NCBI RefSeq assembly: GCF_003797765.1
Contig: NZ_RKMB01000009.1
Span: 1-64,000, forward strand
Source of the DNA: Ramlibacter sp. WS9
GTDB lineage: Bacteria; Pseudomonadota; Gammaproteobacteria; Burkholderiales; Burkholderiaceae_C
Length of the DNA: 64,000 bases
Reading direction: 5' to 3'
Positions 7,746-16,254 of this stretch are shown in pieces (the first letter of the stretch is position 1; each line of letters opens with the position of its first letter). A program made the position numbers and the translations under genes. The notes below the pieces were generated by a model that saw only the letters and a list, made by a program, of their open reading frames with translations, was not told the origin of the DNA and made no database searches.

Positions 7746-8930
7746 CTAGTACACGACGCCGCCCTTGGCGTTCAGCATCACGATGTCGACGAAGGCCGAA
7801 CCGGTGCGATCGTTGGGGCCGTACTTCACCAGGACACCGCCAAAGTCATGGCCGGTCATCGACTCGAGCGCGCTCACCAGCCGCTCCCTGCTGAGATTGC
7901 GTCCGGCGCGGCGCAGCCCTTCCACCATGACGAGGGCTTCCAGGTACCCCTCCAGCCCATGGTACGAAGGTGTGGCCTGACCGTCATGGGCCGCGAGGGC
8001 GGCGTGATACGCCTTGACCAGCGGTACCGTGGTTCGCGTGGGGACCGGCACCGGTTGCGACAAGCCGACACCGACGGCCATCGGCCCGAGCGATTCGACC
8101 AGGTCTTCGATGCGAATGGCGGAAAAGCCGATGACCTGCGCGGCCCCTCCCATCTTCCGGTAATGCGACAGCACTGCCGAAAAGGGCTTAGGCAGGACGG
8201 ACACCAGCAGTGCCTGGGCGCCGCTGGCCCGCAGCCTGTCGGCGACGGCTCGCGCATCGTCACTCGCCGAAAACGCGATTGTTTCCACCGGCTTCAGCCC
8301 GGCCGATTGCAGCGACGCCGCAAAAGCATTCGCCCCGGCCGGACCGTAGGCCTCCTTGCTGGAGACGATGGCAAAGCGTTCGACCGCCAGCGTGCGCTGG
8401 TGCTTGATCGCATGGGCGGTTTCGGCCACGGACGCGGCGCGCACCGGGAACACATGGCGCTTGAACGGGTGGCGCGCTTCGTTCGACAGACTGCCCGCGC
8501 CGATCAGCGGCACACCGGCCTCTTCGGTCCTGGCCATCACCACCGGCAAGGTCGGCGTGCCGAAGGCACCCAGCATCGCGAACACACCTTCCTGGTCCAG
8601 CAATTCCTTGACAGCGATCGATGCTTTCTCGGCCTGGTAGCCATCATCCCGATCGATGATCTTCACCCGCCGGCCGTGCACGCCGCCGGCTGCGTTCAGC
8701 TTCGCGATGCAGGCGTCGGCGCCGGTGCGCCGCTGCCGGGCCATCTCGCTGAAGGGCGAACTGGCGGGCGTGGTGCGGCCGATCAGGACTTCCCGGTCGG
8801 AGGGGGCGCCCTGCGCGGGCGGTTGCGCCAGCACCGCGGCGGGCATCGCGACGCTTGCCGCGCCCAATGAAATGATCAGGTCGCGCCGGGAGATAGCCAT
8901 GGGGGATATAGCCATGTGGGAGATCGCCAT
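7746..8930 (-). CDS. LivK-type ABC transporter substrate-binding protein
   Basis: A 394-residue periplasmic binding protein of the branched-chain amino acid/aromatic acid type (Peripla_BP_6). A twin-arginine signal (SRRDLIISLGAASVAMPAAVLA) is followed by EVLIGRTTPASSPFSEMARQ, AYIAKLNAAGGVHGRRVKII-like ligand-lobe sequence, and GPNDRTGSAFVDIVML at the end. It stands alone, opposite the alcohol dehydrogenase gene, and may serve the LivHMGF transporter encoded at 11.6-14.9 kb. The start region is odd: three in-frame ATGs at 8930, 8915 and 8900 lie in imperfect 15-bp repeats (MAISH-MAISP-MAIS). GAGGTGAAAC just upstream favours the first. The promoter region carries the operator array. Confidence 0.87.
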   Translation of the reverse strand: MAISHMAISPMAISRRDLIISLGAASVAMPAAVLAQPPAQGAPSDREVLIGRTTPASSPFSEMARQRRTGADACIAKLNAAGGVHGRRVKIIDRDDGYQAEKASIAVKELLDQEGVFAMLGAFGTPTLPVVMARTEEAGVPLIGAGSLSNEARHPFKRHVFPVRAASVAETAHAIKHQRTLAVERFAIVSSKEAYGPAGANAFAASLQSAGLKPVETIAFSASDDARAVADRLRASGAQALLVSVLPKPFSAVLSHYRKMGGAAQVIGFSAIRIEDLVESLGPMAVGVGLSQPVPVPTRTTVPLVKAYHAALAAHDGQATPSYHGLEGYLEALVMVEGLRRAGRNLSRERLVSALESMTGHDFGGVLVKYGPNDRTGSAFVDIVMLNAKGGVVY

Positions 8931-9015
8931 GTTTCACCTCGTCTTGGATGGTGGGAACCACGTCATGCCGGAGCCTGAAGCTCCAGGCGGATAGCACACG
9001 GCCGCCAATCAGCAT

Positions 9016-9060
9016 TTGTGCATAAAAGACAGTTTGTGCGCAAGAAATGATTTTGCGCAT
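9016..9060. promoter_or_regulatory. Operator array (three sites) upstream of the binding-protein gene
   Basis: TTGTGCATAA (9016-9025), TTGTGCGCAA (9034-9043) and TTTTGCGCAT (9051-9060) form a tandem array with centre spacing of 18 and 17 bp, in the region between the divergent binding protein and alcohol dehydrogenase genes. Confidence 0.65.
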
Positions 9061-9100
9061 CGGGTTTACACTGATGGCGGTGATACGTTCCCTGCCTAAA

Positions 9101-9128
9101 CTGTGCATAAATATCTTTCTATGCACAA
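9101..9128. promoter_or_regulatory. Operator pair at the alcohol dehydrogenase start
   Basis: CTGTGCATAA (9101-9110) and CTATGCACAA (9119-9128) are again 18 bp centre to centre. The second overlaps the ribosome binding site AAAGGAG (9127-9133), so bound repressor would block transcription of the gene at 9139. Confidence 0.65.
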
Positions 9129-9138
9129 AGGAGCTACG

Positions 9139-10251
9139 ATGACCTCGATGATGAAAGCGGCCCGCCTGCACAAGGTCGGCGACACCATGAAGATTGAGCA
9201 AGTGCCGGTCCCGACGCCGGGGTCGCACGACGTGCTGGTGCGCGTGCGCGCCTGCGGCATCGTGCCCAACCTGGGCAACATCCTGGCGAACTGGACCACC
9301 TGGTTCCCCGAGCTGCCGCTGCCGCCGCTGCCGGCGATCTTCGGCCTGGACCCGGCCGGCGAGATCGTGGCGGTGGGCTCGCATGTGCACACGTGGAAGC
9401 CGGGCGACCGCGTCTACGTCAACCCCGGCTTGTACTGCGGCGGCTGCCGCGCCTGCCGCAAGGGCGACCTGATCAACTGCACTCACTACGCCTTCCGCGG
9501 CTACTTCGGCTTCTCGCAGAACTCGCTCAAGCTGTACGAGAACTACCCCGGCGGCGGCCTGGCCGAGTACATGACCGCGCCCCAGTACGCGCTGGTGAAA
9601 TTGCCCGACAACGTGACGTACGAGCAGGCGGCGCGCTTCGGCTATCTTGGCACGATGTACTCGGCCATGCGCAAGACGAACCTGGGCCCGGGCAAGAGCA
9701 TGCTGGTCAACGGCATCAGCGGCACGCTGGGCATCGGCGGCGCGCTGTTCGGCCTGGCCATGGGCGTCACGAAGATCCTGGGCACCGGGCGCGACAAGGG
9801 TCTTCTGGAAAAGGTCAAGGCACTGGCGCCGGACCGCATCGAGGTGTTCTCGGTCACCGACAACGAGCCGATCGACACCTGGGCGAAGAGCAGGACCAAC
9901 GGCCTGGGCGTGGACGTGTTCATCGACGCGACCGGCCCCGGGGCCAAGCACGAGACGATGCAGCAGGGCGTGCGCGCACTGGGGCGCGGCGGCCGGGCCG
10001 TCAACATCGGAGCGATCATGGGCATGGTGGGCATGGACCTGCACACCATGATGGACGACCAGCAGAGCATCGAAGGCTCGGCCTGGTTCACCGCCGCCGA
10101 GGGCCAGGACATGGCGGACATGGCGGAAGCGGGCACGCTGGACCTGTCCGTCCTGGAGCATGTGTGCAGCCCGCTGGACAATGTCAATGAGGCCATCTCG
10201 GGCATCGCCCAGCGCAACGGCGGCTTCAGCAATTTCGTCATCCAACCCTGA
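9139..10251 (+). CDS. Zinc-type alcohol dehydrogenase-like oxidoreductase (MDR family)
   Basis: A 370-residue medium-chain dehydrogenase/reductase. The structural-zinc cluster is intact (Cys 100, 103, 106 and 114 in YCGGCRACRKGDLINC) and Cys39 sits in the catalytic-zinc position. The usual GHE motif reads GLD (residues 69-71), so the catalytic zinc site looks altered. The cofactor region (GISGTLGIGGALFGLAMG) replaces a classic GxGxxG. The ATG at 9139 is preceded by AAAGGAG at 5 nt; upstream ATGs at 9103 and 9121 lie inside the operator pair. It forms a unit with the cupin and perhaps the gntR-like gene. Confidence 0.87.
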   Translation: MTSMMKAARLHKVGDTMKIEQVPVPTPGSHDVLVRVRACGIVPNLGNILANWTTWFPELPLPPLPAIFGLDPAGEIVAVGSHVHTWKPGDRVYVNPGLYCGGCRACRKGDLINCTHYAFRGYFGFSQNSLKLYENYPGGGLAEYMTAPQYALVKLPDNVTYEQAARFGYLGTMYSAMRKTNLGPGKSMLVNGISGTLGIGGALFGLAMGVTKILGTGRDKGLLEKVKALAPDRIEVFSVTDNEPIDTWAKSRTNGLGVDVFIDATGPGAKHETMQQGVRALGRGGRAVNIGAIMGMVGMDLHTMMDDQQSIEGSAWFTAAEGQDMADMAEAGTLDLSVLEHVCSPLDNVNEAISGIAQRNGGFSNFVIQP

Positions 10252-10269
10252 ACCGAGAAGGAAACCACC

Positions 10270-10812
10270 ATGAAAGTCAGACGCGTGGTCGTGAACAACG
10301 GCGCCGGCGGCAAGAGCCAGGTGCAATCGGACGGCGCCGCCCCGCGCGCCGTGGAATACCGCAGCGTTCCCGGCTTCGCCTCGGCGCTGCTGTGGTCCAC
10401 CCCGGCGGCGCCGGCGGTGGGCGCCGCGGTGCCGGCGGTCGACGCCACCCCGGAGGTGAACTTCGTCCCCGGCCCGGGGGAAACCCGGCTGATGACGGTG
10501 ACCTTTCCTCCCGACTCGGTGATGATGCGCGCCGACTTCGATCCGGCGGCGTTCGGTGCCGAGTTCGGGCAGAACGCACCCGGCCTGGCGGAGCGGTTCG
10601 AGATGGAAGCGCCCGGCATGCACACCACCGACAGCATCGACTACGACGTCGTGCTGGACGGCGAGATCACGCTGGAACTGGACGGCGGCAAGGAAGTCGT
10701 GCTGCGGCGCCACGACATTTGCGTGCAGCATGGCACTCGGCACGCCTGGCGCAACAAGACCGACAAGCCGGCCACGATGCTGTTCGTCCTGATTGGCGCG
10801 GCACGGCGCTGA
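10270..10812 (+). CDS. Cupin-domain protein
   Basis: A 180-residue protein with a C-terminal cupin barrel: MHTTDSIDYDVVLDGEITLELDGGKEV matches cupin motif 1 and HDICVQHGTRHAWRNKTDKPA motif 2. The N-terminal half (VEYRSVPGFASALLWSTP) is less clear. Such proteins often act on aromatic or keto acids or bind small ligands; the substrate cannot be read here. It starts 18 bases after the dehydrogenase, with AAGGAAA as ribosome binding site, so the two are probably co-transcribed. Confidence 0.82.
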   Translation: MKVRRVVVNNGAGGKSQVQSDGAAPRAVEYRSVPGFASALLWSTPAAPAVGAAVPAVDATPEVNFVPGPGETRLMTVTFPPDSVMMRADFDPAAFGAEFGQNAPGLAERFEMEAPGMHTTDSIDYDVVLDGEITLELDGGKEVVLRRHDICVQHGTRHAWRNKTDKPATMLFVLIGAARR

Positions 10813-10840
10813 CCGCCCCGGCGCGGGCGCGGCGGCGATT

Positions 10841-10850
10841 CTGTGCATAA
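10841..10850. promoter_or_regulatory. Operator at the gntR-like gene start
   Basis: CTGTGCATAA, identical to the site at 9101-9110, ends 3 bases before the ATG at 10854. The position suggests autoregulation. Confidence 0.6.
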
Positions 10851-10853
10851 AAT

Positions 10854-11564
10854 ATGAAAACGCAGAGAAAGCAGTCATCCATGGCCGACAGTCCGCCACT
10901 CGTCGAACAGGCATTCAGCCGTTTGCGCAAAGATGTCCTGACAGGAACGCTTGCCGCCGGAACGAAGCTGAAAGTGGAAGAACTCCAGGAAGCCTATGGT
11001 TTTTCCAGCAGCCCGCTGCGCGAGGCGCTCAGCCGCCTGGCGCAGGAGGGCTTGGTACGCGCGGACGAGCGCCGCGGTTTCCGGGTCGCGTCGATTACCG
11101 CGGAGGACCTCGCGGACATCACGCGCATGCGCCTGATGCTGGACGTGCAGGCGCTTGCGGAATCCATGCAGCACGGCCACGACCATTGGGAGGCGGCCAT
11201 CGTCTCGGCCTATTACCGGCTGGAGAAGGTTGAATCGCGGCTGGGCGAAGGACCGCTGATCCTGGACGAGGAATGGAGCGCGCTCCATCGCGAGTTCCAT
11301 GCATCCCTGCTGGCCGCATGCCCGTCGGAGCGCCAGCGCAATTGGAGCCTCAGTCTGTTCGACCAGGCCGAGCGTTACCGCCGCTACTCCGCCCGCTACC
11401 GCAAGACTTCGCGGCGCAAGTCGAACGAACACAAGAAGATCATGGAGGCCACGCTCAAGCGCGACGCCAAGATCGCGTGCGCGTTGCTCGCAGAGCATAT
11501 CCAGGGCACCCAGCGCAGTGTTGAAACGGTGCTCAAGTCGATCGGCCAGAGCCCACAAGCCTGA
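10854..11564 (+). CDS. GntR-family (FCD) transcriptional regulator
   Basis: A 236-residue regulator. The winged-helix domain fills residues 14-80 (AFSRLRKDVLTGTLAAGTKL, YGFSSSPLREALSRLAQEGLV, ERRGFRVASIT), and the rest is the all-helical FCD ligand-binding domain with RMRLMLDVQALAESM and HREFHASLLAAC. Family members are usually repressors released by a pathway intermediate. It lies at the centre of the region whose promoters carry the TTRTGCRYAA sites and has one at its own start. An internal ATG at 10881 (MADSPPLVEQ) is an alternative start; neither has a strong ribosome binding site. A hairpin follows the stop. Confidence 0.9.
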   Translation: MKTQRKQSSMADSPPLVEQAFSRLRKDVLTGTLAAGTKLKVEELQEAYGFSSSPLREALSRLAQEGLVRADERRGFRVASITAEDLADITRMRLMLDVQALAESMQHGHDHWEAAIVSAYYRLEKVESRLGEGPLILDEEWSALHREFHASLLAACPSERQRNWSLSLFDQAERYRRYSARYRKTSRRKSNEHKKIMEATLKRDAKIACALLAEHIQGTQRSVETVLKSIGQSPQA

Positions 11565-11568
11565 TCAG

Positions 11569-11590
11569 GGGAGCCGATTCACCGGCTCCC
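11569..11590. terminator. Hairpin between convergent gntR-like and livF genes
   Basis: GGGAGCCG / CGGCTCCC forms an 8-bp perfect stem with a 6-base loop, filling the 30-base gap between two convergent genes. It lacks a long T run, so its strength as a bidirectional terminator is uncertain. Confidence 0.6.
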
Positions 11591-11594
11591 AATC

Positions 11595-12326
11595 TCACGC
11601 GGCGATCGCTGCCGGTGCGGCGTGAACACCCAGGTAAGCGGCGCGCAGGTGTTCAGATTCCAGCACCTCCCGTGCCGAGCCCTGCATCACCACGCGGCCC
11701 CGCTCCATGACGTAGGCCCGGTCGCCCACGGCCAGGGCTTTGCCGACGTTCTGTTCGACCAACAGCACGGTGACGCCCTCGTCGCAGACGCGGCGCACGA
11801 TGGCCAGCAACTCGTCGACCATCTTGGGCGCCAGGCCCAGCGATGTCTCGTCGAGCATCAGCAACTGGGGCTGACCCATCAGCGCGCGTCCCACGGCCAG
11901 CATCTGCTGCTCGCCGCCTGACATCGTGCCGGCCAGTTGGCGTCTGCGCGCGCGCAGCTTGGGGAAGAGATCGAACACGTTTTCCATTCGTTCGCCGCGT
12001 TCGGCGGCCGGACGCAGGTAAGCGCCGAGTTCGAGGTTGTCTTCCACTGTCATTTGCGCGAACAACAGACGCCCTTCGGGCACGTGGGCGAGACCGGCTT
12101 TGACGATGCCCGCGGGCGAGGCCGGTAGTGGCGCGCCGCAATAGCGCACTTCGCCTTCGTGCGGCATCAAGCCCGAAAGCGTCTTGAGCAACGTCGACTT
12201 GCCGGCGCCGTTGGGACCGACCACGACCGTGAGCTGGCCCGCGGGCACATCCAGATCGATGCCGTGCAGGACGTGAACACCGCCATAGCCGGCGCGAAGT
12301 TTTCGGATGGTGAGGTTTGCTGTCAT
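11595..12326 (-). CDS. livF: LivF-type ABC transporter ATPase
   Basis: A 243-residue ATP-binding subunit of a branched-chain amino acid/aromatic acid type importer. It has Walker A GPNGAGKST, signature MSGGEQQMLAVGRALM, and Walker B LLMLDETSLGLAP (Thr replaces the usual Pro), plus the LivF hallmark AHVPEGRLLFAQMTVEDNLELGAY. It is the last gene of the five-gene minus-strand operon binding protein-LivH-LivM-LivG-LivF. The neighbouring catabolic genes and shared operators suggest it imports the compound they degrade rather than leucine. Confidence 0.93.
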   Translation of the reverse strand: MTANLTIRKLRAGYGGVHVLHGIDLDVPAGQLTVVVGPNGAGKSTLLKTLSGLMPHEGEVRYCGAPLPASPAGIVKAGLAHVPEGRLLFAQMTVEDNLELGAYLRPAAERGERMENVFDLFPKLRARRRQLAGTMSGGEQQMLAVGRALMGQPQLLMLDETSLGLAPKMVDELLAIVRRVCDEGVTVLLVEQNVGKALAVGDRAYVMERGRVVMQGSAREVLESEHLRAAYLGVHAAPAAIAA

Positions 12327-12343
12327 GTCAGTTGGTTTTCAGA

Positions 12344-13153
12344 TCAAGCCACTTCCTGGCCCAGGTACGCTTCGATCACGGCCGGGTCGCGCGCCACTTC
12401 GGCGGGCGTGCCGTCGGCCATCTTGCGGCCCTGGTGCAGCACGACCACGCGCTCAACGCAGTCCATCAAGACGCGCACCGCGTGTTCGATCCAGATCACG
12501 GCCAGGCCCAGGTCATCGCGCAATCGCCTGATCAGCTGCGCCGTCGATTCGATCTCGGCCTCGGTCAGGCCCGCGGCCACTTCGTCCAGCAGCAGTGCGC
12601 GGGGACGTGCACCGAGCGCCATGCCGATCTCCAGCAGACGCTGGCGCGAGGGCGTCAGCGCCCCCGCCGGCGTCTCGGCGAACGAGCCCAGGCCCAGGAA
12701 GGCGAGGATGGAGCGCGCGTCGTCGAAGGCGTCATGCGCGTGGGGCCGCCCTCGTCCGGCATGGTCCAGGCCGAACTGCACGTTCTCGCGCGCGCTCATC
12801 TCGCGGAACACGCGCGGCGTCTGGAAGGTGCGAGCCACGCCATGCATGGCGAACCGGTGGGCGGGTGCGCCCGTGAGGTCGTCTCCCGAGACGAGCAGTT
12901 GCCCTTCAGTGGGCGCCAGCACGCCCGAGAGTGTGTGAAAGAAGGTTGTCTTGCCGGCCCCGTTGGGCCCGATCACGCCGACCAGTTCGCGCTCGCGCAC
13001 GTCGAGCGAAACGGCATCGACAGCGGTGAGGCCGCCGAAGCGCACGCTGACATCGCGCGCGGACAGCACGACGCGAGGGTCGGCAGAGGGAGCTGCGGGG
13101 CCGCCTGCCGCGGAGGTCGCCGCGGACGGCGCAGCGATAAGGATCTCAGACAT
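12344..13153 (-). CDS. livG: LivG-type ABC transporter ATPase, unusual signature motif
   Basis: A 269-residue partner ATPase of LivF. Walker A GPNGAGKTT, the Q-loop FQTPRVFREMSARENVQFG and Walker B ALLLDEVAAG are clear. The ABC signature, normally LSYGQQ in LivG, reads LTPSRQ, losing the conserved Gly; composite ATP sites depend on this loop, so one site may be weak. An Ala-rich extension of about 27 residues precedes the ABC domain. The start overlaps the end of livM by 8 bases. Confidence 0.9.
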   Translation of the reverse strand: MSEILIAAPSAATSAAGGPAAPSADPRVVLSARDVSVRFGGLTAVDAVSLDVRERELVGVIGPNGAGKTTFFHTLSGVLAPTEGQLLVSGDDLTGAPAHRFAMHGVARTFQTPRVFREMSARENVQFGLDHAGRGRPHAHDAFDDARSILAFLGLGSFAETPAGALTPSRQRLLEIGMALGARPRALLLDEVAAGLTEAEIESTAQLIRRLRDDLGLAVIWIEHAVRVLMDCVERVVVLHQGRKMADGTPAEVARDPAVIEAYLGQEVA

Positions 13154-14081
13154 GGACGGGCTCCTCGGCTTTCGCGCTTCGCGCCTTGCGACGCTCCCAC
13201 AGCTGCGCCAGGCCGCCGGGCAGGTACAGCACCAGCAGGATCAGGATGAAGCCCAGCATGATGAGAAAGGCGTAGGGGAACTTCAGGCGCAGGAACTCCG
13301 TGAGCAGGCTGAAGATGAACGACGAGGCCAGCACGCCCACGATCGAGTGCGCGCCGCCCACCATGGCGATCAGCACTGTCTGGAAGCCGATGAAGGGGTT
13401 GAACACGGTCGAGGGGTCCAGGTAGGTCCAGCGCACGGCGATGGCCGCGCCCAGCGCACCGGCGAAGAACGCAGAGAGCGAATAGCCGGCGATCTTGATG
13501 CGGCGGGTGTTGGCGCCGAGCGTCTGGGCTCGCTGCTCGTCGGCGCCGATGGCGGAGAGCGCGCGGCCGAAACGGCTGCCGCGAACGACGAGCGCCACGG
13601 CCACGGTGACCAAGGCGACCACCAGTACGGTGAGGTACACGATCTCGGAATCCGGCACCTGGGTCAGCACGCGGCCGGCCTTCTTGAAGTAGCTCTTCTC
13701 GAAGGCGGTGATGCCATGGCGCACCAACTCACCCAGGCCAAAGGTGATGACGGCGAAATAGGCGCCTCGCAAATGCAACACGGCCGCGCCCACCAGCGCC
13801 GCGAACGCGGCGGCGAACACGCCTCCCAGCAGCACGACCACGGGGTAGGGCAAGCTGCCGATCCCCCACGCGGTTGCGTAGGCGCCGATGCCGAAGAAGG
13901 CGGAGGTGGCCAGCGAGAGATAGCGCGTGGGCCCGCAGAACAGGGCCCAGCTGGTGGTCAGGCCTGCGTACATCAGGCAGGTCAGCGCGAGCGACAGGTA
14001 GAAGTCGGGCAGCAGCCAGGGGGCCGGTGCCAGCAGCACGCCGGCCGCGGCCAGCGCAAGAAAGGGGCGGCGGGTATTCAT
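13146..14081 (-). CDS. livM: LivM-type ABC transporter permease
   Basis: A 311-residue inner-membrane permease with about 8-9 hydrophobic segments. The family features GLTTSWALFCGPTRYLSLATSAFFGIGAYATA and GAYFAVITFGLGELVR are present, and FVHSIVGVLASSF-like sequence precedes the C-terminal segments. Its start overlaps the livH stop as ATGA (14078-14081), showing translational coupling. Confidence 0.92.
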   Translation of the reverse strand: MNTRRPFLALAAAGVLLAPAPWLLPDFYLSLALTCLMYAGLTTSWALFCGPTRYLSLATSAFFGIGAYATAWGIGSLPYPVVVLLGGVFAAAFAALVGAAVLHLRGAYFAVITFGLGELVRHGITAFEKSYFKKAGRVLTQVPDSEIVYLTVLVVALVTVAVALVVRGSRFGRALSAIGADEQRAQTLGANTRRIKIAGYSLSAFFAGALGAAIAVRWTYLDPSTVFNPFIGFQTVLIAMVGGAHSIVGVLASSFIFSLLTEFLRLKFPYAFLIMLGFILILLVLYLPGGLAQLWERRKARSAKAEEPVHV

Positions 14082-14947
14082 CGCGCGAACAGGCCTTGTG
14101 GGCGTGCCAGGAGGACCGTGATGAACACGGCGTAGGAGAGCAGCATCTTGATGGAGGGACTGAAGAAGTACATGCCGAGCGCCTCGACCAGGCCCAGCAG
14201 CAGGCCGCCGACCAGGCAGCCCATGGCGCTACCGAGCCCGCCGAGGGTGATCACGATGAGGGCCGTCACGGTGTAGGGCTCGCCCATCGAGGGGCTGAGC
14301 TCGTACACCATGGAGATCAGGGAGCCGGCGACGCCGGCCAGGGCGAGGCCGGCGCCGAACACCACCGGGTGCAGCACCCGCGTGTCGATGCCGACCAGTT
14401 GCGCGCCCACTGGTGACTGCATCATGGCGCGCACGGACTTGCCCAGCAACGTGTAGCGCAACACCCCCAGCAACGCCAGGCTGGCGGCGATGGCGAAGCC
14501 GAACACCAGCAGGCGGTTGGCCCCGAAGCGCGCGCCGGCCACCTGCACCGAATCCGACAGGAAGGAGTAGCCGCGCAGGTCCGCGCCCCAGATCAGCAGG
14601 GCGGCGTTCTGCACCAGGAACATCAGGCCGAAGCCGATGAGCAGGCTGCGCGATTCGATGATCTCCACACTGGGGGCTTCGCGCACCACGCGGCGGAAGC
14701 AGAGCGCGTAGATGCCCAGGCCGCCGAGAAAGAGCGCGGCGGCCACCAGCGGCAGCGTGGCCAGCGGGTTAAGCCCCAGCATGGTGTGGCCGAGCCAGGT
14801 GAGATAGGCGCCGACCATCAGGAACTCGCCGTGCGAGATGTTCATGATGCGCATCAGCCCGTACTGCAGGTTCAGGCCCATCGCCACCACGGCATAGATG
14901 CCGCCGACGATGAGGCCCCCCGCGATCAGCTCGATGATGTGAGTCAT
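14078..14947 (-). CDS. livH: LivH-type ABC transporter permease
   Basis: A 289-residue membrane permease of the LivH family. It begins LIAGGLIVGGIYAVVAMGLNLQYG and continues RIMNISHGEFLMVGAYLTWLG, the typical N-terminal signature, and ends with GLGSAMGCLVGGLLLGLVEALG. It follows the binding-protein gene by 19 bases and heads the membrane part of the transporter operon. Confidence 0.93.
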   Translation of the reverse strand: MTHIIELIAGGLIVGGIYAVVAMGLNLQYGLMRIMNISHGEFLMVGAYLTWLGHTMLGLNPLATLPLVAAALFLGGLGIYALCFRRVVREAPSVEIIESRSLLIGFGLMFLVQNAALLIWGADLRGYSFLSDSVQVAGARFGANRLLVFGFAIAASLALLGVLRYTLLGKSVRAMMQSPVGAQLVGIDTRVLHPVVFGAGLALAGVAGSLISMVYELSPSMGEPYTVTALIVITLGGLGSAMGCLVGGLLLGLVEALGMYFFSPSIKMLLSYAVFITVLLARPQGLFAR

Positions 14948-14966
14948 GTGGGGTCCGCTCAGGCGG

Positions 14967-16154
14967 TCACTTCCACTCTGGCTTGGGGACTACGGCGGTC
15001 GCCGTTGCGCGGTCCTTGGGCCAGACCACCTCGAAGCTGCCGCGTTGCCACTGCATCACCATGCCTGGGGTGGAGACGTTCTCGCCGTCCTTGAAGCGCA
15101 CCTTGCCGATCAGGGTGTCGTGCTCGGTGTTGGCGATGTAGTCGCGGATCTTCTTGCGGTCCAGGCCGGCCGTCTCGATCGCCTTCTGCAGGATCTGCAG
15201 CGAGGCCCAGGCGTGCGCGCCGGCCCACGAGTCGGGCTCCTTCTGGAACTTCGCGACGTGGGCATCGAAGTAGGCCTTGGAGGCCGCGTTGGACTTGGCA
15301 TTCCAGGAGCCGATGCCCATCACGCCTTCCACCGTGGCTGGCGTCATGCGGTCGCGGTATGCGGGGAAGGAGGTGCCGACGGCGGCATAGAACACCTTGG
15401 GGTTGAAGCCTACCTGCTTGGCCTGCGCGGTGACGAGGAAGGTATCGGGCGGGTAGGTGATGCCGATGAAGGCATCCGGGTTCTTGGCCTTCAGTTCGTT
15501 GAGGACGGGCGCGAGGTCCTTCACGCCGATCGGGTAGCTCTTGTTTTCCAGCAGGCGGATGCCCTTGGCCTTCAGCGCTTCTTCCAGCGCGCGCGTGTTC
15601 TCCAGGCCGAACATTTCGTCCACATGGATGGCGGCCGCGGTCTTCACGCCCTGCGCCGCCAGCATGTCGGCCAGCGCAACCATCAGCCGGTCGGGCTGCT
15701 GCAGGATCGGGAAGAAGAACTGGTTCTTCATCTCCAGCAGCGAGCGGCCGGTGGCGGTTGGCGAGATCACCGGATAGCCGTGCTTGGCCAGTAGCGGCAT
15801 CACCGCGAAGTTGTTGCCCGTGCCCCAGGGCGGCAGCACCAGGTCGACCTTGTCGCTGCCCATCAGCTTCTCGTAGCTGCGCATCATCGTCTCGACGTCG
15901 CTGCGGTCGTCGATGCCGACCAGCTCGATCTTGCGGCGCTTGCCCTGCACGTTCAGGCCGCCGGCGGCGTTGACCTGTTCGGCCCAGAGGATGTAGTTGG
16001 GCTCCTGCGTGGTCTGCGCGCCGGCGGCGAAGGGGCCGCTGCGCGAGATGGCGTAGCCGATGCGCACGGGCGGCTCCTGCGCGGACACGGGCATGAGCGT
16101 GGCGGCTGCCAGCCCGAGGGACAGGATGCACTTCAGGAGGGTGTTCGAGAGCAT
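14967..16154 (-). CDS. ABC transporter substrate-binding protein (amide/aromatic type)
   Basis: A 395-residue periplasmic binding protein, first gene of the livHMGF-type operon. A signal peptide (MLSNTLLKCILSLGLAAATLMPVSAQ) precedes PVRIGYAISRSGPFAAGAQTTQEPNYILWAEQVNAAGG, the ligand-lobe signature of Peripla_BP_6. The ATG at 16154 is preceded by AGGAAG; longer readings upstream would cross the operators. The ligand is unknown but probably the substrate of the adjacent ring-degradation genes. Confidence 0.92.
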   Translation of the reverse strand: MLSNTLLKCILSLGLAAATLMPVSAQEPPVRIGYAISRSGPFAAGAQTTQEPNYILWAEQVNAAGGLNVQGKRRKIELVGIDDRSDVETMMRSYEKLMGSDKVDLVLPPWGTGNNFAVMPLLAKHGYPVISPTATGRSLLEMKNQFFFPILQQPDRLMVALADMLAAQGVKTAAAIHVDEMFGLENTRALEEALKAKGIRLLENKSYPIGVKDLAPVLNELKAKNPDAFIGITYPPDTFLVTAQAKQVGFNPKVFYAAVGTSFPAYRDRMTPATVEGVMGIGSWNAKSNAASKAYFDAHVAKFQKEPDSWAGAHAWASLQILQKAIETAGLDRKKIRDYIANTEHDTLIGKVRFKDGENVSTPGMVMQWQRGSFEVVWPKDRATATAVVPKPEWK

Positions 16155-16254
16155 GTGACTTCCTTTGCCCGGACCATCCGGGCGTTTGTTGAAGGGGGGT
16201 GTCGGTCCGGCGGCCGCGCAGTCGCCCGAGGGGAAGATTCCGGGCTCGGGCGCT

